A DNA stretch of 64,000 bases, from NCBI GenBank assembly GCA_963780825.1, contig CAWADL010000007.1, positions 62,001-126,000 on the forward strand, written 5' to 3'. The notes under the pieces are model-generated. The model was not told the origin of the DNA. It did no database searches and was given only the letters and a program-made list of their open reading frames with translations. A program made the translations under genes and the position numbers. Below, in pieces: positions 9,170-20,032 of this stretch. How positions within the stretch are numbered: the stretch's first letter is position 1; every line of letters begins with the position of its first letter. The DNA comes from Roseiarcus sp963780825 (GTDB lineage: Bacteria; Pseudomonadota; Alphaproteobacteria; Rhizobiales; Beijerinckiaceae).

Positions 9170-10180
9170 ATGGGTTCGGATCGCAGGTATCCCTCCTCTA
9201 CAGATGTCGCGCGCCTGGCCGGTGTCTCACAATCGGCTGTGTCGCGCGCTTTTTCGGGCGGGAAGCGAGTGTCGAAGGAGGCGAGCCAGAGGATTTTCGC
9301 CGCTGCGGAAGCGCTCGGCTACAGTCCGAACTTTATTCCGCGCATACTCCTAAAGCATCGGTCGCATCTGGTTGCTGTCGTGATCAGCGGGACGAGCAAT
9401 CCGTTTTATGCGGTGGCGCTCGAGGAGTTTACCAAAGCGCTGCAGAAGGCTGGAGATCAGGTTCTTCTGGTGCACGTTGACAGCGACGATTCGTTGGACG
9501 GCGTGATGCCGAAATTGGCGAGCTATCGCGTTGACGCGTTCGTCAGCGCGCTTCCCGTGCTTTCGGCGGAGGCGGCGGCGGCTTTTGCGCGGGTGAGAAT
9601 CCCTGCGATCTCATTCAACACGCCGATCAGCAACCAATGGGTGGCCTCTGTTTGCGTTGACAGCGCGGGAGGCGCGTCCGCCGTCGCTGACCTGTTTTTG
9701 GCGAGAGGCGCGCGAAGCTTCGCCTTCGTTGGCGGATCCGAGGGCAGCCACGCGAGTAGCGAACGGCTTAGAGGATTCCAGACACAGCTGTTTGATCGGG
9801 GATTTTCGCATGTGGACATCGCGACCGGCAACTTCAGCTATAAAGGCGGTTTTGACGCAGCCTTAGACCTTCGACGACGCGGCGCGTTGCCGGACGCCAT
9901 ATTCTGCGCAAACGATCTCATGGCGATTGGTTTGCTCGATGCTCTCAGACGCAAAGTCGGCGCCCGCGTACCGCAAGATGTGCTTGTGGCCGGGTTTGAC
10001 GACGTGCCGGAGGCGTCGTGGGAGGGCTATGATCTTACAACGGTTGTGCAGGACGTGCCGGCGATGGTCACCGAGGCCATGGCGATCTTGCAGGCGATGA
10101 TTTCGTCCAGCAATTCCGCCGGCGGCATTCACCGGGTGGTAACGGGCCGGCTCATCGAACGCTCGTCGACTTTTCGATGA
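9170..10180 (+). CDS. LacI family transcriptional regulator
   Basis: A 336-residue regulator. The N-terminal HTH (SSTDVARLAGVSQSAVSRAF, then GKRVSKEASQRIF) is diagnostic of LacI/GalR. The effector domain follows, with VVISGTSNPFYAVALEEF, PDAIFCANDLMAIGLLDALR and VPQDVLVAGFDDVPEA. It is the last gene of the operon, 33 bases after the SDR, and is the likely local regulator. The palindrome at 3473 is one candidate site, although its centre is GC rather than the CG usual for LacI operators. Confidence 0.92.
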   Translation: MGSDRRYPSSTDVARLAGVSQSAVSRAFSGGKRVSKEASQRIFAAAEALGYSPNFIPRILLKHRSHLVAVVISGTSNPFYAVALEEFTKALQKAGDQVLLVHVDSDDSLDGVMPKLASYRVDAFVSALPVLSAEAAAAFARVRIPAISFNTPISNQWVASVCVDSAGGASAVADLFLARGARSFAFVGGSEGSHASSERLRGFQTQLFDRGFSHVDIATGNFSYKGGFDAALDLRRRGALPDAIFCANDLMAIGLLDALRRKVGARVPQDVLVAGFDDVPEASWEGYDLTTVVQDVPAMVTEAMAILQAMISSSNSAGGIHRVVTGRLIERSSTFR

Positions 10181-10308
10181 GTTGCGACGTAGATCCGGAG
10201 GAAGATGATTCAGCGCGGGCCTGCGCGTCCGGGGCTTGAGCGCCAACTCGGCAATATGCCAAAATTAGAGCGAGCGGCGACGTCACCGCGGGGTGTCGGA
10301 GAGTTCTG

Positions 10309-12577
10309 ATGCGGATTGGGAACCCGTTGTCTGCGTTGCTGTGGCGAGTGGCGCTGATTGCTATTGTCGTGTTTGTTTGTTTGGGCGGACCGATACGCCC
10401 AGCTCGAGCCGACACGAATTCGTGGTCGGGGACCTGGGACACCCGTTGGCGCGAATCCGGCGCCAAGATGGAGCTGACACAACGCGGCGCCGATGTATTC
10501 GGAACCTATCCGGTCTACGGCGGTCGAATTGAAGGCAAGGTAGCGGGACGAGTGCTTCGCGGCCAATGGATCGAAGGCGCCCGCCGCGGCTCTATAACTT
10601 TTGTGCTGGCGCCTGATGGTCAGACTTTCATGGGCCGGTTCGACACCGGCGAATGGTGGACGGGCGGCAGGAGCGACAACGAAGAGGCGTCTGTGCCGGT
10701 TGACCAGACCGGCGCGCGCGAAGCGCTGCGCACCTTCATCATGGCAGGCAACGCGGCCCGCTCGGGCGCGCTCGACGAGATTGGCACAGCGGCCGCGGTC
10801 ATGGAATTCGGTCCCGCCGGCGATAATATGGCGCCAGGCGAAAAGTTGGCGGCCGCTCGGAACCTGTTTGATCTGGTCGACCTGACCACCATCCAACTCT
10901 GGACCATCCCCGGGCAGCGGGCGCAGGGTCCTGTTTTGGTTGTACCGCTGATGCAAGCGGGTACGGGCGCGACTCTCTCGCTTACGATGGTGCAGGATGA
11001 CGACAAGCGGTGGTTCGTGGCGATGCCCGATGCGCAGCAGATGGACGCCCTTCGCAAAGGATTGCTGACGCGAACAGGGGGCAGAACGCGCCCGGCGGAC
11101 GACTATCTGCATCGTCGAAGCCCGCGCGATACGCTTCGCGCCTTCGCGACCGGCATTGCCGATTGGAATGGCGCGGGTCGGCAAGTCGCCCTCGATGCTC
11201 TGGATTTATCCGACTTCAGCGAGGCCACGCGCGAGGACGAGGGTCTGCTCGCGGCACAATACATCAACGAAATCCTCGCCCGCGTAGGGGCCGTCGTTCC
11301 TCAGGAGGTCCCGGACGATACGAGCAGTCGAGAACCTTATCTGGTCGTCAGCCATCCGGAGGGGCGCGTCGTAATTACGGCCTCCGGCGCCGGCGATGCG
11401 GCATCCTGGCGCTTCGACGCGCAAACCGTGCGACGAGCCCGCGATCTGTTCATTGCCACAGAAAACATGCCGGTCGCGACCGGCGACACTTTGCCCGAGC
11501 CTCATTCAAGCTATTTTCGGGCGCGACGCTGGGTGCATGATCGCGCTTCGACTCTGTTGGCGCGGATCGGCTCGCTGGAAGCGTGGCAAATCATTGGTGT
11601 CATACTCCTGCTGGCTCTCGCCTTCTGTGGCGCGTGGCTGCTCTCGTTTGTGTTGCTCCTGCTGCTGCGCTTCGTAGTCGGCGGCAAAATCATCGAGTTC
11701 GGAGCGTCAGGTGGCCTGGCCTCTGCGTCTGACCTTGATGCTGATCCTGTACCGCTTTTTCATTCCCGTGCTCGGTCTGCCAGAGCGCGCCAGCCAATTT
11801 TCGGTCGGCGCGACCGGAGTGGCCCTGGCGCTTAGCGTCATCTGGGGCGGCTGGAAGCTGATCGACGCCCTCGGCGACCGCTTCGTGAAGCGCGCGGAAA
11901 GGTCGGTGGGGACGTTGGACGACATTGCGATTCTGCTGGTGCTCGCAGCCCTGAAGATCGTCTTGTTGGCGGGCGGTCTGCTGTTCGTCGCCGACGCGCT
12001 CTCGCTTCCCTATGATGGGGTCGTGGCGAGCCTCGGAATTGGCGGCTTGGCGGTCGCCTTCGCCTCGAAAGAGACGTTGTCGAACGTGTTCGGCGCCGCG
12101 CTGATCGCCACTGACCGTCCGTTTCGTCGAGGCGATTGGATCAACTCCGGCGACGTGGCGGGAACGGTAGAGCACGTCGGGATCCGCTCGACGCGCATCC
12201 GCACCGCGGCCGACAGTCTCGTGTTCGTGCCAAATGGTAAGCTGGCCGACGCCACGGTGAACAACCTCGGAACGCGTAGACATCGGCTATGCGATCTGAA
12301 ATCGCTGCTGGCTTATGGAACCACGGCCAAACAGGTCGACGAGTTCGTCTCTGAACTGGCAAACGTCGTGGCCTCGGTGCCAGCGTCGATCCCGAGCCGA
12401 ACCCTGATCAGCGTCAACGCCATGACGACCGACGGGATCGAACTGGGTCTGATTTGCTATCTCGATGTCGCGACCCAGGCCGAGGAGCTGTCTGCTAAAA
12501 CGAACTTGAACATGGGGATGTTGCGCCTGGCGGAGAAGCTCGGCATTGTCTTGGGTAAACGTGAGACGGCCTCATAG
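10309..12577 (+). CDS. Mechanosensitive ion channel (MscS family) with periplasmic N-domain, one frameshift
   Basis: It starts at ATG 10309 with a signal peptide (hydrophobic 11-30, ARA-D). A repeat-rich beta domain follows (SWSGTWDTRW, then GGRIEGKVAGRVLRGQWIEG, about residues 38-115), then a linker of about 300 residues and transmembrane helices. The frame changes near 11680-11705 and the MscS core follows in the next frame: GVVASLGIGGLAVAFASKETLSNVFG (split here as the pore helix and Asn/Gly-rich turn), DRPFRRGDWI and IRTAADSLVFVPN. Total length is 3n+1, so one extra base is enough. The repaired protein would be about 755 residues. It overlaps tail-to-tail with the oxidoreductase on the other strand. 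Confidence 0.8.
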
Positions 12578-13630
12578 GTTGAGCGCGCGCCTTTCCGCGT
12601 TGCTGCGCTGAAACAGATCATACATTGCAATGACCCGCCGGCCTTCGCGCGCCGTCAGCACCTCCTGCGGCTCCCTTCCCGCGAGCACGTCGAGGAAGTG
12701 GCGCGTCGACCGCGGAAAGCTGTTGCTCCAATCAGCGTCGAGGTTGTGGAAGGCGCGCACCTCTCCGCCGCGATAGAGCGTCAGCGCGGGTTCGTCCAAC
12801 ATCCGATCGGAGCAGCGCGTGACTTGGATGATGCCTTCTTCGCCTTGAATTTCGAATCGCTCGGCGTCGGCGTAGTAGTCCGTGCGCAGCGTCATCTTCA
12901 ACGCGAGTGAAACATCCCACATTCCGTGGACGGGCGGGTCCAAATGGCGCCACGTCATCGTCGCGGGCGCGTCATAGACTCCGGCCGGGCTCTCCGTGCT
13001 CTCGATGCAAGCAAATCCGTCGCGCACATCGCCAAACAACCAAAGCGCAACCGCCATCATGTGATGACCGTGATCGAACACCATGGGGCCGCCGCGTCCG
13101 TCGGCCGCGAGCGCGTGGCGCCAGCGGCTCGCCGCCTCCGGCACCGCCCACGCCTGCGCGCGGTCGGCCATCACGACCTTCATGCGGAAATGCAGTGGCT
13201 TGCCGATGGCGCCGTCGCGCAGCAATTCGCGGGCGCGCACCAGCGGCGGATAGAAAACAAAGTTCTCGAAAAGTTTCAGGCGCTTTCCACTCGCATCGGC
13301 GGCGGCGATCATGCGGTCGCATTCCGCCAGCGTCATCGCCATCGGCTTTTGCACGCTGACATGCGCGCCGGCCGCGAGTGCCGCGGCCGTCATCGTCTCG
13401 TGCAGCGGGTGCGGCGTCAGGATCTCGACGAGATCGAGGTCGGAGCGGAGGAACTCTTCGAAATCCTGTGTCGCGAGGGCGCTGTGTTCGGCCGCGCGAC
13501 GAGCCAGCAGGGCAGGGTCGCTTTCGCAGAGCGCCGCGACCTCCGCCTCGGGATGGTTGAGATAGCCGCGCACGTTGAGGTCGAATACGCGCCCAAGCCC
13601 GACAAAGCCGACGCGCAGCTTGCGTCCCAT
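12572..13630 (-). CDS. Gfo/Idh/MocA family oxidoreductase
   Basis: A 352-residue NAD(P)-dependent dehydrogenase. The Rossmann start is RVGFVGLGRVFDLN, the EKP-type active-site motif appears as QKPMAMTLAECD (about residues 95-107) and the C-terminal domain contains FDHGHHMMAVALWLFGD. Members act on inositols, sugars or bile pigments; the substrate is not clear here. It is convergent with the channel gene and divergent from the LIV-type transporter, with about 200 bases between them that hold no other gene. Confidence 0.9.
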   Translation of the reverse strand: MGRKLRVGFVGLGRVFDLNVRGYLNHPEAEVAALCESDPALLARRAAEHSALATQDFEEFLRSDLDLVEILTPHPLHETMTAAALAAGAHVSVQKPMAMTLAECDRMIAAADASGKRLKLFENFVFYPPLVRARELLRDGAIGKPLHFRMKVVMADRAQAWAVPEAASRWRHALAADGRGGPMVFDHGHHMMAVALWLFGDVRDGFACIESTESPAGVYDAPATMTWRHLDPPVHGMWDVSLALKMTLRTDYYADAERFEIQGEEGIIQVTRCSDRMLDEPALTLYRGGEVRAFHNLDADWSNSFPRSTRHFLDVLAGREPQEVLTAREGRRVIAMYDLFQRSNAERRALNL

Positions 13631-13829
13631 AGGCGATTTCCTCCGTTGGTTCGATTTAAAGTCTTCTCGGGGCTATCAAAGTGTCAAGAGGGACTCAGCG
13701 CCGCTTTCGCTGGCGACGACGTTGCATAAGGCCAGACGGGCTTGCCAAGCGGCGCACGCCACGTCAGTTTCGGTCCCTAAGGCCTGAAGTTCCGAACAAG
13801 CGGACTCAAGCGGCTAACGGGAGGATGCC

Positions 13830-14975
13830 ATGACGATCACCAGGCGATCTCTGAATTGGGGGCTTGCATCGACCATAGCCGCCCCATCGATTTTGCGCGC
13901 GGCGCGGGCGGACGGCGAGAACCTCAAAATCGGCATGGTGCTTCCGGTCACCGGCCCGGCCGCCGATACTGGAAAATACGCGCTCACCGGCGCGAAGATC
14001 GCGCTCGATCGCGTCAACAAGGCGGGCGGCGTGCTCGGCAAACAAGTCGAAATCGTCACCGAAGACGATCAAACGACCAACCCCGGCGCCGTGCTCGCGT
14101 TCTCCAAGCTGGCCGCGCAACCCGATATCGTCGCCTTTCTCGGTTCGATCCGGTCGACACAAAACCATGCCATGGCGGCCGATATCCTCAAGACCGGCAA
14201 GCCGGTTTGCTTCGGCGGCACCGATCCCAAACTCACCAAGCTCGGCAATCCCTGGCTGATCCGCTTTCGCCCGAACGATTCCTATTCGGGCCGCGTGATC
14301 GCCACCTACGGAGTTGAGACTCTGGGCAAGAAGAATTGGGCGATCGTGCATTCCACCGACGCCTTCGGCACGAGCGGCTTCAACGCGCTTTCAACGTCGC
14401 TCGAAAAGATCGGGGCGAAAGTCGCAATCGACCAGGGATATCCCAATCAGAGCCAGGACTTCACGCCGGTTGTGCTGGCGATAAAATCCTCAGGCGCCGA
14501 TGTGATCGGATCCTATTTCACCTTCGACAACGATCTGGCGATTTTTGCGCGGCAATTGCGGCAGCTCGGGGTGACGCTTCCCTGGGTCGGTTCGCCGACG
14601 ATCATCACCGTTGGCTCTCTTAAACTCGCGGGGGCCGCCCTTTACGGCACGTTCGGCGTCGCAGACTACGCTGTCGACTCCAACCCAGCAGCGAAGGAAT
14701 TCGCGGACGCCTATACCGCAATCACGAAACTGCCCCCGGACAATTACAGCGCCTGGACCTACGACGCGATTAGCGTCCTCTGCGACGCGATCAAGCGGGC
14801 GGGCGCCACCGATCCCGATAAGTTGCGCGCCGCCATGCTGGCGACCCGCGGCTACAAAGGCGCCGAAGGCGAATACAACTTCGACGAGTTCGGCGATGGG
14901 CTGCACGGATACAACATTGTGCGCAACGAGAAGGGCAAGATCGTATTCGACAAACACATCGAGTTCACCGACTGA
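13830..14975 (+). CDS. Branched-chain amino acid-type ABC transporter substrate-binding protein
   Basis: A 381-residue periplasmic protein of the LivK/Peripla_BP_6 family. A Tat-like signal (ITRRSLNWGLASTIAAPS, then ARA) precedes the mature start ENLKIGMVLPVTGPAADTGKYA. The family pattern continues with NKAGGVLGKQVEIVTEDDQTT, DSYSGRVIATYGVE and KNWAIVHSTDAFG. The start at ATG 13830 has gggagg 7 bases upstream. It heads the first LIV-type operon (LivK, LivH, LivM-LivG fusion, LivF, dehydrogenase). The ligand may be an amino acid, an amide or an organic or aromatic acid. Confidence 0.9.
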   Translation: MTITRRSLNWGLASTIAAPSILRAARADGENLKIGMVLPVTGPAADTGKYALTGAKIALDRVNKAGGVLGKQVEIVTEDDQTTNPGAVLAFSKLAAQPDIVAFLGSIRSTQNHAMAADILKTGKPVCFGGTDPKLTKLGNPWLIRFRPNDSYSGRVIATYGVETLGKKNWAIVHSTDAFGTSGFNALSTSLEKIGAKVAIDQGYPNQSQDFTPVVLAIKSSGADVIGSYFTFDNDLAIFARQLRQLGVTLPWVGSPTIITVGSLKLAGAALYGTFGVADYAVDSNPAAKEFADAYTAITKLPPDNYSAWTYDAISVLCDAIKRAGATDPDKLRAAMLATRGYKGAEGEYNFDEFGDGLHGYNIVRNEKGKIVFDKHIEFTD

Positions 14976-15105
14976 GGGCTGTTGCGGTGAGACAGCCGGG
15001 CGCCTGTGATTTTCTCGCTACGTAGTGAACACGATCGTTCCGGCTCTCCACGCCGTGAAGAGCCGAACGGTAACCGCGCGCGACGACCTGAAAGAGCGCC
15101 CTGGT

Positions 15106-15982
15106 ATGGATTTCTTCGCGCAATTGCTTTTCACCGGTGTCGGCATCGGCGCCGTTTACGCGCTGGTTGCGCTCGGCTTCGTGCTGATCTTCCGCGCGAC
15201 CAGCGTTGTCAATTTCGCGCAGGGCGAGTTCTCGATGGTTGCGGCTTATCTGATGGTTGTATTCTCGATCGATCTTGGGCTCCCCTATTGGGTCGCATTC
15301 CTGATTTCCATTGCAGGAATGGCGCTGCTCGGCGCCGTGTTCAACCTACTCGTCTACTACCCCTTGCGAAACCGCACTTATCTGCCCGTCCTGATCTCGA
15401 CAATTGGAGCCTCGATCTTTCTCTCCAATACCGTGCTCGCCCTTTATGGCCCACAACCGCAGGTGCTTCCGGGTTGGCTGGACACACCGGGCTTTCAGCT
15501 TGGGCCGGTTTATCTCGATAGCCAGTATCTGGTCATTCTTGGAGTGACGCTGGTCCTGGTCCTCTTTCAATACTGGTTGTTTGAGCATACGCTTCTCGGC
15601 AAGAAGTTGCAGGCGACCAGCCAGGACAAGGAAATGGCCGCCTTGCTCGGCATACCTGTCGCGCTGATGATCATGTTCACTTTCGTCTACAGCGCCGTGC
15701 TCGGCGGCATCGCGGGCATACTTGTCGCGCCGGTGCTGTTTGTCTCCATCCAGATGGGCTCGGCGATCGCCCTGAAAGCTTTCGCTGCAACGATCATCGG
15801 CGGTTTCGGCGATGTCGCAGGCGCCATCATCGGCGGTTTCGCCATCGGCATCGTCGAGACTCTTCGGCGCCGCGTATATCTCAGTACCGTTCAAGGACGC
15901 GTTCGCGTTCGTCGTGCTGATCGGCTTTCTTGCGTTGCGGCCACAAGGGATTTTTGGCGAACGCGTAGCGGAGAAAGCCTGA
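15106..15982 (+). CDS. LivH-type ABC transporter permease, one frameshift
   Basis: An inner-membrane permease that begins MDFFAQLLFTGVGIGAVYAL at ATG 15106 (a GTG at 15025 is possible but unlikely). It shows the LivH hallmarks LIFRATSVVNFAQGEFSM and, later, GSAIALKAFAATIIGGFGDV. After GIVETL the frame slips by one near 15864. The true C-terminus (GAAYISVPFKDAFAF, then LRPQGIFGE) follows in the next frame and ends at TGA 15980-15982, overlapping the LivM start (ATG 15982). Removing one T restores about 291 residues. Without repair the frame runs on into LivM. Confidence 0.85.
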
Positions 15983-17705
15983 TGCGCGGCGCGCTCGGGC
16001 AGATAGTCTATGCGCTCGCGGCCCTCGCCGCCGTTGCGCTCGCAGCGACGGTAAAGACGGACGGCTATGTCGCTAACATCCTCATGCAGGCCGCGACTTA
16101 CGCTATTGCGGTCTTTGGGCTTTCCATCGTGCTCGGCCTTTGCGGTCAGATCAATCTCGCGCAGGCCGCGTTCTTCGCGGTTGGCGCTTATTCGGTCGCG
16201 CTTGGCGCGGTCGACTATCGCCTGCCGTTCTGGCTTTGCCTGATCCTCGGCATCGGCCTGGCCTTCGCGGCGGGGGCCGCGCTTGGGCTATCGACCCTGA
16301 AGCTCGGTGGGCACTATCTCGCTATGGTCACGATCTCGTTTCAGCAGATTCTGACCGTCGTGCTGATCAACGCGATCGGGTTTACGCACGGGCCGGACGG
16401 CGTCGGCTCGATCGGACGTCCGGCGGGCTTCGAGTCGAGCCAATCGTTTCTCGCACTCGCAATCGCCGCCATGGCCGCTCTCCGGATATTTCGTCTGGCG
16501 CCTCGCCAATTCAAGACTGGGCCGTGCGATGCGCGCCGTGCGGGACAATGAGCTCGCCGCCTCGGCGGCCGGCGTCGATGTATTTCGAACCAAGCTGCAT
16601 CGCCTTCGCGCTTTGCGCGGCGCTCGGCGGCCTCGGCGGCGGATTGTTCGCGGGCGGCTTTTCTTACATCAGCCCAGACCAGTTCGCCTTCGCCGACTCC
16701 ATCGTGCTGATGACGATGGCGCTGCTCGGCGGCGTCGCCTCGCCGGTCGGCTCGGCGCTCGGCACGGGATTGCTGATCCTGATTCCGGAATGGCTGCGCT
16801 TTCTGAAAAGCGTGCCGGGTCTCTATCTCGCGATCTACGGGGGCGCGGTGATCTTGATCGTCATCTTCATGCCCGACGGCATTTGGGGTTTTGTGGGTCG
16901 CTTGTTTGTGCGGGCGCCGCGCGCGGCGCCGTTAGCCGCCGAGCCGCTCGTGCTTACGCCTGCGGATCGCGGCGCGGATGTCGCGCTTGAGGTGAGCGAT
17001 CTCGCCAAGCATTTCGGTGGGCTGAAGGCTGTCGACGGCGTCGAATTCCGCGTGCGCCGGGGCGCGGTTCACGCCCTCATTGGCCCAAACGGCAGCGGAA
17101 AGACCACTACCCTGAACGTCGTGACCGGGCTCTATCGACCCACCCGTGGGACCGTTGCGCTCGACGGCGTCGACATCACGGCGCTGCCCGCGCACAAACG
17201 CACCGCCGCGGGCCTTGCACGCACCTTCCAGAACATCCGGCTGTTCCGATCGATGTCGGCGCTCGAGAATGTGGTGATCGGCGCTGAGCGCGACGGCAAT
17301 AAGTTGATTGCCGGCGATGCTAACGCACTCCTTAGTCGCGCACGCTCCGCGTTGGCTTACGTCGGCCTCGAGGAGCGGATGCACGAGAAGATCCCGAGCT
17401 TCTCCTACGGGCACCAACGCCTGATCGAAATCGCGCGCGCGCTCGCGGCCAATCCGACCGTCCTTCTGCTCGACGAGCCCGCTGCGGGTCTCAACCTCTC
17501 AGAGAAAAAAGCGCTGCACGACTTGCTCGACCGGATCGCGGCCCAAGGTCTGACCATACTCATTATCGATCACGATATGACCTTGATTGCCGGCGTCGCC
17601 AGGCATCTGACGGTGCTCAATTTCGGAAAGCGCATCGCCGACGGCCCGACGTCACGAGTGCTTCGCGAGCCGGACGTGGTCGCCGCCTATCTCGGAGCGT
17701 CGTGA
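15982..17705 (+). CDS. Fused LivM permease / LivG ATPase, two frameshifts
   Basis: This is a single gene carrying a LivM-type permease (about residues 1-310) followed by a LivG-type ATPase. Permease signs are GLSIVLGLCGQINLAQAAFF and FSYISPDQFAFADSI. Between them the frame steps twice, near 16487 and 16597, each time as one extra base; the intermediate frame supplies MRAVRDNELAASAAGVDVFR. After IFMPDGIWGFVGRL a short linker leads with no stop into the ATPase (FGGLKAVDGV, Walker A GPNGSGKTT, FQNIRLF, LLLDEPAAGLNLSE). Such fusions are common in alphaproteobacterial LIV systems. About 573 residues when repaired. Confidence 0.83.
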
Positions 17706-18439
17706 TGGCGTTGCTTGAACTCAGAGACGTCAGCGTTCAGTACGGCGAAATCGAAGCGCTGCGTGCAGTCTCGTTTTCGATTGAAGAAGGCGCCGTCATC
17801 GCGCTGTTGGGCTCCAACGGCGCAGGTAAGTCGACGACGTTGCGCGCGATTTCCGGCTTGGCGCCGCCACGTTCGGGGACGATCCTGTTCGACGGCCGAT
17901 CAATCGCGAATCTGGGTCCGCGCGCGATCGTGCACATGGGCGTCGCTCACGTTCCCGAGGGGCGGCGAATATTTCCCGGCCTCACCGTTCGTGAGAATAT
18001 TATGCTTGGCGCTTCCAACCGAAAGATCGCACGCTCTGCGATTCGACGCGAGGCGGATGCGATGTTCGGCCTTTTTCCCGATATCCGCGGCTTCGCCGAC
18101 GCGCTCGGTTGGACCTTGTCTGGGGGGCAGCAGCAAATGGTTGCGCTGGCGCGCGGCTTGATGGCGAAGCCTCGATTGCTGCTGCTTGACGAGCCGTCGT
18201 TGGGGCTGGCGCCGGTGATCGTGCAAGCCGTGTTCCGTATCATCGCGGAAATTCAGAAGCGGGGGACGACGGTATTGCTGGTCGAGCAGAATGCCCATAT
18301 GGCTTTGAAAATCGCGAGTTGGGGCTATGTGTTGGAAACCGGCCGCCTGGTTCTCGGCGGCGATCCGGCGACGCTCTGGAGCAACGAAAGCATCCGCGAC
18401 GCTTACCTTGGCGGCGCGCAATCCAAGGCGACGACATGA
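17705..18439 (+). CDS. LivF-type ABC transporter ATP-binding protein
   Basis: The second ATPase of the transporter, 244 residues. Walker A is GSNGAGKST (about 36-44); the LivF-type signature HVPEGRRIFPGLTVREN is present, as are LSGGQQQMVALARGLM and Walker B LLLLDEPSLGLAP. ATG 17705 overlaps the stop of the fused gene; a GTG just before it (17702) is the alternative. No frameshift here. Confidence 0.92.
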   Translation: MALLELRDVSVQYGEIEALRAVSFSIEEGAVIALLGSNGAGKSTTLRAISGLAPPRSGTILFDGRSIANLGPRAIVHMGVAHVPEGRRIFPGLTVRENIMLGASNRKIARSAIRREADAMFGLFPDIRGFADALGWTLSGGQQQMVALARGLMAKPRLLLLDEPSLGLAPVIVQAVFRIIAEIQKRGTTVLLVEQNAHMALKIASWGYVLETGRLVLGGDPATLWSNESIRDAYLGGAQSKATT

Positions 18440-19498
18440 CGATTTCCATTCCCGTTGATGAGCTCGCGCATTTCTGTGCGCGGATATTCGAAAGCGTCGG
18501 CAGTTCACCCGAGGAAGCGCGCGCGGTCGCCGCGTCTTTGGTTGATTCCAATCTCACCGGACACGATAGTCATGGCGTGATCCGTGTGCCGCGCTACGTG
18601 GCCTGGGTAAAAACCGGGGACTTGATACCGAACCAAACACTTGATTGTTTAATCGATGCGCCGGTTTTCGCGGTGCTAGATGGTCGTTTCGGTTTCGGCC
18701 AGACGATGGCGCCGCGCGCCGTCGACATCGGCGTCGAAAAGGCGCGGGGCGGCGGCTTGGCGGCGGTCTCGCTTCGCAATTCGGGCCACGTCGGGCGGGT
18801 CGGCGAATGGGCGGAGCGCGCCGCCGCGGCTGGGATGATCTCGGTCCATTTCGTCAACGCCGCGGGCTCCATTCTGGTCGCCCCGTTCGGCGGCCTCGAG
18901 CGGCGGCTCTCCACCGCGCCGTTTTGCGTCGGACTGCCGCGCGAGGGCGCGCCGCCATTGATCCTGGATTTTGCGACATCCTTGGTCGCCGAGGGCAAGG
19001 TCCGGGTTGCAAGCCAGGGTGGCAAACCCTTGCCTCCGGACGCGCTCATCGGGCCGGATGGCGCGCTCTCCGGCGATCCCTCACTGCTCTACGGGCCGCT
19101 GACCTCCGACAATCTCTGGCGATCACTCGCATGGCGAAGGCGCGATCCGCGCGTTCGGCGAACACAAGGGCTCCGGACTGGCGTTGATGTGCGAACTGCT
19201 CGGCGGATCGCTCACCGGCAACGGCGCGACCGGACCCGAGCGAAAATTCGCGAACGGTATGTTCTCGCTTTTCATCGATCCAAAGCGGATCGACGCGAGC
19301 CATGTGTTCGACGCCGATATGGCAAGGTATCTGAAATGGTTTTCTGAGGGCAAGCCAATGCCCGGCCAAGAAATCCTGACGCCGGGCGAGCCGGAGAGAC
19401 GCATGCGATCGCAAAGGCTGGCAAACGGCGTGCCGCTGCCCGAGGAGGTTTGGGAGGCGATCAAGGCGACGGGGCGTGAGGCAGAAGTGGCGCCCTGA
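18436..19498 (+). CDS. Ldh2-family malate/L-lactate-type dehydrogenase, one frameshift
   Basis: An NAD(P)-dependent 2-hydroxyacid dehydrogenase of the Ldh2/YiaK/ComC family, about 354 residues. The N-terminus is typical: SLVDSNLTGHDSHGVIRVPRY, then GRFGFGQTMAPRAVD and VSLRNSGHVGRVGEWAE (conserved His). The frame is lost near 19105-19125 and resumes one base later with GAIRAFGEHKGSGLALMCEL, ending EVWEAIKATGREAEVAP. Length is 3n+1. The ATG overlaps the LivF stop by 4 bases, so it belongs to the transporter operon and probably oxidises the imported hydroxyacid or its product. Confidence 0.83.
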
Positions 19499-19573
19499 GG
19501 CGTCAAACAATTGATAGACGAAACGCGGGGCGGTTCGGTTGCAATGTTGACGTCAATACGTGCCCTTATAATC

Positions 19574-19621
19574 GGACCGCGGAGTCTCGCCCGCGCAAGG
19601 GGCGCGCGAGACGCGCGGTCC
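19574..19621. repeat. Inverted-repeat element, gaccgcg type (copy 1)
   Basis: Left arm 19574-19590 and right arm 19606-19621 are inverted copies apart from one indel, both ending in GGACCGCG/CGCGGTCC, around a 15-base GC-rich centre. It lies between the dehydrogenase and the convergent HU gene. A second element with the same arm ends occurs at 55723-55841. It may serve as a bidirectional transcription stop. Confidence 0.6.
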
Positions 19622-19650
19622 TAGGGGCGAGGCGCCGCGACAGCCGTTGC

Positions 19651-19941
19651 TCAGGCGGAAGCCGACGTTCCGTTGAGTGTGTCCTTGACCGCCTTTGCGG
19701 GCGCAAACGTAAGTTTCCTCGACGCTGCTATCTTGATCTTTTCGCCGTTGGCGGGGTTTCGACCCTCGCGTTCAGGGCTCTCTTTGACCTTGAATTTACC
19801 AAAGCCCGGCAGCGCGATTTCGGCGCCAGTAGCAGCCTCGGTGATGAGCTCCTTCAGGAAGGCGTCGATCAGCGTCTTCGCGTGAGCTTTGCTGACGTTG
19901 CTGACCTCGGCAACCTTCGCGGCGATATCCAACGTATTCAC
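19651..19941 (-). CDS. HU family DNA-binding protein
   Basis: A 96-residue histone-like protein, the normal length for HU/IHF. The order is NTLDIAAKVAEVSNVSKAHA (helical dimer part), ALPGFGKFKVKE, and the conserved arm GRNPANGEKIKIAASRKLTF with the intercalating proline in NPANGE. I chose the GTG at 19939-19941 because aggag lies 8 bases upstream and it matches the HU N-terminus; the frame extends further upstream without similarity. It shapes the nucleoid. It is a stand-alone gene between unrelated neighbours. Confidence 0.92.
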   Translation of the reverse strand: MNTLDIAAKVAEVSNVSKAHAKTLIDAFLKELITEAATGAEIALPGFGKFKVKESPEREGRNPANGEKIKIAASRKLTFAPAKAVKDTLNGTSASA

Positions 19942-20032
19942 AAATCTTGCTCCTGACGATCGTGAGGCGCCGCCTATCGCACAATGGGCGCCTTCTGTCA
20001 CGTCGGGGGCGCGACGCCGTGGCTGCGTGCGC

